Positions 61,070 to 64,000 of a stretch of 64,000 bases of DNA are shown here, piece after piece. The notes beneath the pieces are model-generated. The model ran no database searches, was not told the origin of the DNA, and saw nothing but the letters and a program-made list of their open reading frames with translations. This DNA is from Saprospiraceae bacterium (GTDB lineage Bacteria; Bacteroidota; Bacteroidia; Chitinophagales; Saprospiraceae). Numbering within the stretch: the stretch's first letter is position 1; the number at the start of each line of letters is the position of its first letter. The translations under genes were made by a program, and so were the position numbers. The stretch covers positions 1 to 64,000 of the forward strand of contig JAEUUO010000019.1 of assembly GCA_016787575.1 (NCBI GenBank), given 5' to 3'.

Positions 61070-62521
61070 TTATTGCTTCTTATTAAAGCGATATGGGAAT
61101 TTGCCTTTGTATTTTTCGTAAAACCCTTCTAAAAGAATGTTTAAATCTGAATTTTGAATGGTTTGAATCAACTCATCAACAGACCGAATTTTTTTGCCAT
61201 TAACTGAAGTTATTATATAGCCTGGAGCCATATTTGTATTTTCAATTATACTGCCCTGATAAATACTTAAAACTTTGACCCCTGATAATTTTAAATTGCT
61301 TTTTTCTTCTGCGCTTAGATCGCGCACTTCAAAGCCTAAATCCAGCAATATAGGATCCCTGCGTGTGCTAAGCATTTCGGTAGTATTTATTTGATTCTTT
61401 AAAGTTGCTTCTACCGTATTGGCTTGCTTATTTCTCCAATATTTAATTTGAATTTTTGAACCCGGCCTTAAACGTCCAATGATTTCTTGTAATTCTGGTA
61501 CAGATTTAATTGGGCGATTATTCAATTCAAGTATGATGTCTTCAGGTTTTAATCCTGCAATATCTGCAGCTCCGTCCCGGGTGGTATTGCTGATAAAAAC
61601 ACCTTCAACATTTGTAAGTCCATAGAATGTAGCTCGTTCGTTATTCACTTCTTCAATTACAACACCCAGTAACCCTCTCTGCACTGTACCAAATTCTTTC
61701 AAATCGTAAAATACCTTCTTGACTAAATTGGATGGTATAGAAAAGGAATAGCCTTCATACCTTCCTGTTTGACTCATGATTGCAGTATTAATTCCAATTA
61801 AATCTCCATTTATATTAACCAAAGCACCACCACTATTTCCAGGATTGACCGCTGCATCGGTTTGAATAAATGACTCTATGCGATATTGCTGATTATTTAA
61901 AATATTGATATTTCGAGCTTTGGCGGAGATTATCCCAGCTGTAACTGTAGATTGCAACCTAAAAGGATTTCCAACGGCCAATACCCATTCGCCAATTTCA
62001 CTGGAATCTGAATTTCCAAATTCTATGTAAGGTAAACTGGAGTCTTCGATTTTAATTAAAGCAATATCGGTTGTTGGATCCGTTCCGATTAATTTAGCTT
62101 CATATTCTCTATTGTCATTTAATTGTACTTGAATTTTTTCAGCATTTTCAACTACATGGTTATTTGTTATGATGTAACCATCAGGTGAAATAATAACCCC
62201 AGATCCAGTTGACAATTCTTTATTAGGAATTGAAAAAATACCATCCTTACTATCAATCATGGACTCAATAAATACTACAGAAGGGGTACTTTTGGAAGCA
62301 GCTAAAACAAAATTTGATCCGGATGCATTTAGAAAGCGGACCGGAGTAGACTTCACCAGGTCTGAATTGCTGTTTGGGTCATTGTTTATTTCATGGACCA
62401 ATTTTGGCTCGTTTTGTTTTTCATTGGAAGCATTTAGGATTTTATAGGTTAAAAAACTACTTATTATACTGACAATCAGGCTGATAAAAATAATTGAGCC
62501 AGGAGTTTTTATTGAATTCAT
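61070..62521 (-). CDS. HtrA/DegP-like periplasmic serine protease with two PDZ domains
   Basis: The 483-residue protein has an N-terminal membrane anchor (about 8-30). The trypsin-like domain has the triad His122 (TNNHVV), Asp152 (TTDIALIKI) and Ser230 (NPGNSGGALV). A first PDZ domain starts near 285 (RGLLGVVIEEV, GVFISNTTRDGAADIAGLKPEDIIL) and a second, degenerate PDZ follows at about 395-475. It degrades or refolds misfolded envelope proteins. It is separate from the carboxylase gene by 44 bp. Confidence 0.92.
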   Translation of the reverse strand: MNSIKTPGSIIFISLIVSIISSFLTYKILNASNEKQNEPKLVHEINNDPNSNSDLVKSTPVRFLNASGSNFVLAASKSTPSVVFIESMIDSKDGIFSIPNKELSTGSGVIISPDGYIITNNHVVENAEKIQVQLNDNREYEAKLIGTDPTTDIALIKIEDSSLPYIEFGNSDSSEIGEWVLAVGNPFRLQSTVTAGIISAKARNINILNNQQYRIESFIQTDAAVNPGNSGGALVNINGDLIGINTAIMSQTGRYEGYSFSIPSNLVKKVFYDLKEFGTVQRGLLGVVIEEVNNERATFYGLTNVEGVFISNTTRDGAADIAGLKPEDIILELNNRPIKSVPELQEIIGRLRPGSKIQIKYWRNKQANTVEATLKNQINTTEMLSTRRDPILLDLGFEVRDLSAEEKSNLKLSGVKVLSIYQGSIIENTNMAPGYIITSVNGKKIRSVDELIQTIQNSDLNILLEGFYEKYKGKFPYRFNKKQ

Positions 62522-62601
62522 CGATTATATTATTTAAATGTCTAATATATAATTAGTTACAAAAAGTATGCCTTAATCTGAATAATTGCTAATCTTGTCT
62601 T

Positions 62602-63384
62602 ATGAAACGTACAATTCCTTTTGAAAAATACGAAGCGACCGGCAATGATTTTATCATTCTTGATTTTTTTGAATTTGAATGGATTGATTTAAATGACAGC
62701 CATCTAATAAAAAAAATGTGTGATAGACATTTTGGAATTGGCGCAGATGGATTGATTGCATTGTGTTCAGAACCTGGCATGGATTTCAAAATGAAGTATT
62801 ACAACAGCGATGGAAACCCTTCTAGTTTTTGCGGAAACGGAAGTCGGGCCTCTGTTCGCTATATGCAATCTAAACAAGCAAAGAATAATTTTAGTTTTAC
62901 TGCTTTTGATGGTTTGCATGAAAGTTTTGTTAAAAATCAATTGGTTTCTGTAAAAATGAAAGACATTCAAGGCTTCCAACACACAAAAGAGGGGAGCTTG
63001 ATTCAAAGCGGTTCACCGCACTTGATACGAGAAGTCAGCAATCCATGGGAATACGATGTGCATAATCAGGGAAGGAATCTTCGTAAAAAATTTGATCCTG
63101 ATGGAGTTAATGTCAATTTTATTGAGATTTTTGGTGACGTCCTGCGAATTGCTACCTACGAGCGTGGTGTGGAGGCAGAAACACTAGCATGTGGAACCGG
63201 GGTGACTGCTTCAGCATATTTTGCAGCTTTAAAAGCTCAAGCTTCCGGAAATTTTCAACAATTTATTGAGTCCAAAGGAGGGAATCTGGAGGTAAACATG
63301 GAAATTAATGGCCTTGTAGCAAGCAATATTTGGTTGACTGGACCTGCCAATTATGTATTTAGTGGCTTTTATCGATTAGATTAG
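62602..63384 (+). CDS. dapF: Diaminopimelate epimerase
   Basis: DapF converts LL- to meso-diaminopimelate for lysine and peptidoglycan. The 260-residue product has the two catalytic cysteines, Cys77 (SFCGNGSR) and Cys197 (ACGTGVTAS), and the start KYEATGNDFIILD. Length is slightly under the usual 270-280. The stop overlaps the convergent TPR gene by nine bases. A near-consensus TAATCTTG lies close to the ATG. Confidence 0.95.
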   Translation: MKRTIPFEKYEATGNDFIILDFFEFEWIDLNDSHLIKKMCDRHFGIGADGLIALCSEPGMDFKMKYYNSDGNPSSFCGNGSRASVRYMQSKQAKNNFSFTAFDGLHESFVKNQLVSVKMKDIQGFQHTKEGSLIQSGSPHLIREVSNPWEYDVHNQGRNLRKKFDPDGVNVNFIEIFGDVLRIATYERGVEAETLACGTGVTASAYFAALKAQASGNFQQFIESKGGNLEVNMEINGLVASNIWLTGPANYVFSGFYRLD

Positions 63385-63708
63385 GTCTTCCATTTGGATT
63401 TCGTTTAAAAGGCTTTGTAATTCTGATAATGCATGTAAATCTTTTAATGCTTTCGCACGTTCAATGCCATCTTTAATCACCAGAATGCCTTCTGTTTTTT
63501 TTTGGTTTGAAACAAGCGCTTTTGCTAAATGGTAATAGGCACCAATATAGTTGGGGTGAATTTTTAAAAGTTTCTGAAAAGTAAGGATGGACTCATCCAT
63601 TTGCTTTTCATTTTCGAATTCTTTTGCCAATGCATATAGTAAAAAATCATCTTCCGGATTGGCTTCCAAAAGGTTTAAAATTCGTTCTTTTCTATCTAAC
63701 ATACTCAT
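63376..63708 (-). CDS. Small TPR-repeat protein
   Basis: From ATG 63708 the product has 110 residues: MSMLDRKERILNLLEANPEDDFLLYALAKEF, then LTFQKLLKIHPNYIGAYYHLAKALVSNQ and EGILVIKDGIERAKA, i.e. two to three tetratricopeptide repeats without signal peptide. It probably acts as a small cytoplasmic protein-binding factor. A TTG at 63714 and an ATG at 63702 are alternative starts. Convergent overlap of nine bases with dapF. Confidence 0.8.
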   Translation of the reverse strand: MSMLDRKERILNLLEANPEDDFLLYALAKEFENEKQMDESILTFQKLLKIHPNYIGAYYHLAKALVSNQKKTEGILVIKDGIERAKALKDLHALSELQSLLNEIQMEDLI

Positions 63709-63740
63709 AATCAAGCTTTACATGATGAAGCCAAAATATA

Positions 63741-63748
63741 TATCTTTG
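63741..63748 (+). promoter_or_regulatory. Promoter -7 element of etfB
   Basis: TATCTTTG matches TAnnTTTG and lies 20 bases before ATG 63768, identical to the rpsO and ffh boxes. Confidence 0.65.
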
Positions 63749-63767
63749 CATTAAAATTAAGACAAAT

Positions 63768-64000
63768 ATGAAACTATTGGTTTGTATCAGTAAAACTCCG
63801 GATACAACATCAAAAATAAGTTTTAGCCAGGATGGCAAACGTTATTTGGATGAAGGGATTCAATACATTCTAAATCCCTACGATGAATGGTATGCTTTGG
63901 TGCGTGCAATTGAATTGAAAGAAAAATTTGGTGGTCAAATAGACGTAATTCATGTTGGAAATGCAACTTCAGATATATTGATCCGTAAAGCGCTGGCTAT
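63768..64000 (+). CDS. etfB: Electron transfer flavoprotein beta subunit, N-terminal part (window edge)
   Basis: The frame runs off the right edge after 77 codons. It reads MKLLVCISKTPDTTSKISFSQ, then DEGIQYILNPYDEWYALVRAIELKEKFGG and IDVIHVGNA, the beginning of the EtfB/FixA family. EtfB with EtfA passes electrons from acyl-CoA and other dehydrogenases to the quinone pool; an etfA gene normally follows but is outside the window. Confidence 0.93.
   Translation, partial: MKLLVCISKTPDTTSKISFSQDGKRYLDEGIQYILNPYDEWYALVRAIELKEKFGGQIDVIHVGNATSDILIRKALA

Noticed and set aside
1..64000. tRNA, rRNA, SRP RNA or RNase P RNA genes
   Set aside because: I read all gaps longer than 100 bases for tRNA-like arms and for SRP and RNase P cores and saw none apart from the tmRNA; a covariance-model search would be decisive.

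Overview
The window comes from an AT-rich chromosome of the phylum Bacteroidota, most likely close to Saprospiria/Saprospiraceae; the placement is inferred from gene content, not from a search. Supporting signs are promoters of the TAnnTTTG type (for example before rpsO, secDF, ffh, ccmE and etfB), a fused SecDF, a Bacteroidota-type primary sigma factor directly after pnp, a PUR-domain DUF3276 protein, bacillithiol biosynthesis (bshB1), lipoproteins with acidic residues after the lipobox cysteine, a SusC-like TonB receptor, and at least five secreted proteins ending in a type IX secretion (T9SS) type A sorting domain. Most of the window is ordinary core chromosome; there is no prophage, CRISPR array or intact mobile element.

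Layout. 1-2.9 kb: the tail of an IS3-family transposase, a DUF2911/TPR secreted protein, a non-coding array of nine 45/46-bp tandem repeats, and a tandem pair of paralogous lipoproteins. 2.9-8.4 kb: rpsO, pnp, rpoD, a small Nudix-like protein, purC and the tmRNA gene ssrA (tag read as GNTSFAVAA). 8.5-16 kb: T9SS cargo, a cysteine-rich lipoprotein, a SatD-like/DUF3307 pair preceded by a palindromic operator candidate, and a large Fn3-repeat cargo protein. 16-21 kb: a minus-strand chain of five overlapping genes from ccmE (cysteine variant) and ccmF through a DUF2520 oxidoreductase to two small proteins. 20.9-29.5 kb: a divergent FtsE-like ATPase, ffh, a thioredoxin/SprB/PKD/T9SS fusion, mutS and a small hypothetical. 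29.6-38 kb: T9SS cargo, a TonB receptor, secDF and a PorE-like OmpA lipoprotein. 38-50.6 kb: phosphate permease, MscS channel, a ferredoxin reductase/ferredoxin/EamA operon, a DUF1800-DUF1501 pair, a nucleotidyltransferase, DUF2905, DUF3276, an MsbA-like exporter and fbp. 50.6-64 kb: HhH protein and ComEC, a VWA membrane protein, a conserved secreted protein of unclear function, a ketoacyl-ACP synthase III, bshB1, an acyl-CoA carboxylase beta subunit, an HtrA protease, dapF, a TPR protein and the start of etfB.

How the genes work together. Translation and RNA turnover (rpsO-pnp, ssrA, ffh), envelope export (SecDF, PorE-like lipoprotein, T9SS cargo, HtrA), cytochrome c maturation (CcmE/CcmF) and central metabolism (purC, fbp, dapF, acyl-CoA carboxylase, EtfB) dominate. 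The points most worth a second look are: the SatD-like protein, which looks to me like a class III nucleotide-cyclase fold joined to a helix-turn-helix and paired with a membrane DUF3307 protein behind a palindrome; the CxxxY version of CcmE; two ABC ATPases that have lost both the catalytic glutamate and the switch histidine; a higher-order tandem repeat array; short-period repeats next to housekeeping promoters; and several promoters placed so close to the start codon that the mRNAs are probably leaderless.
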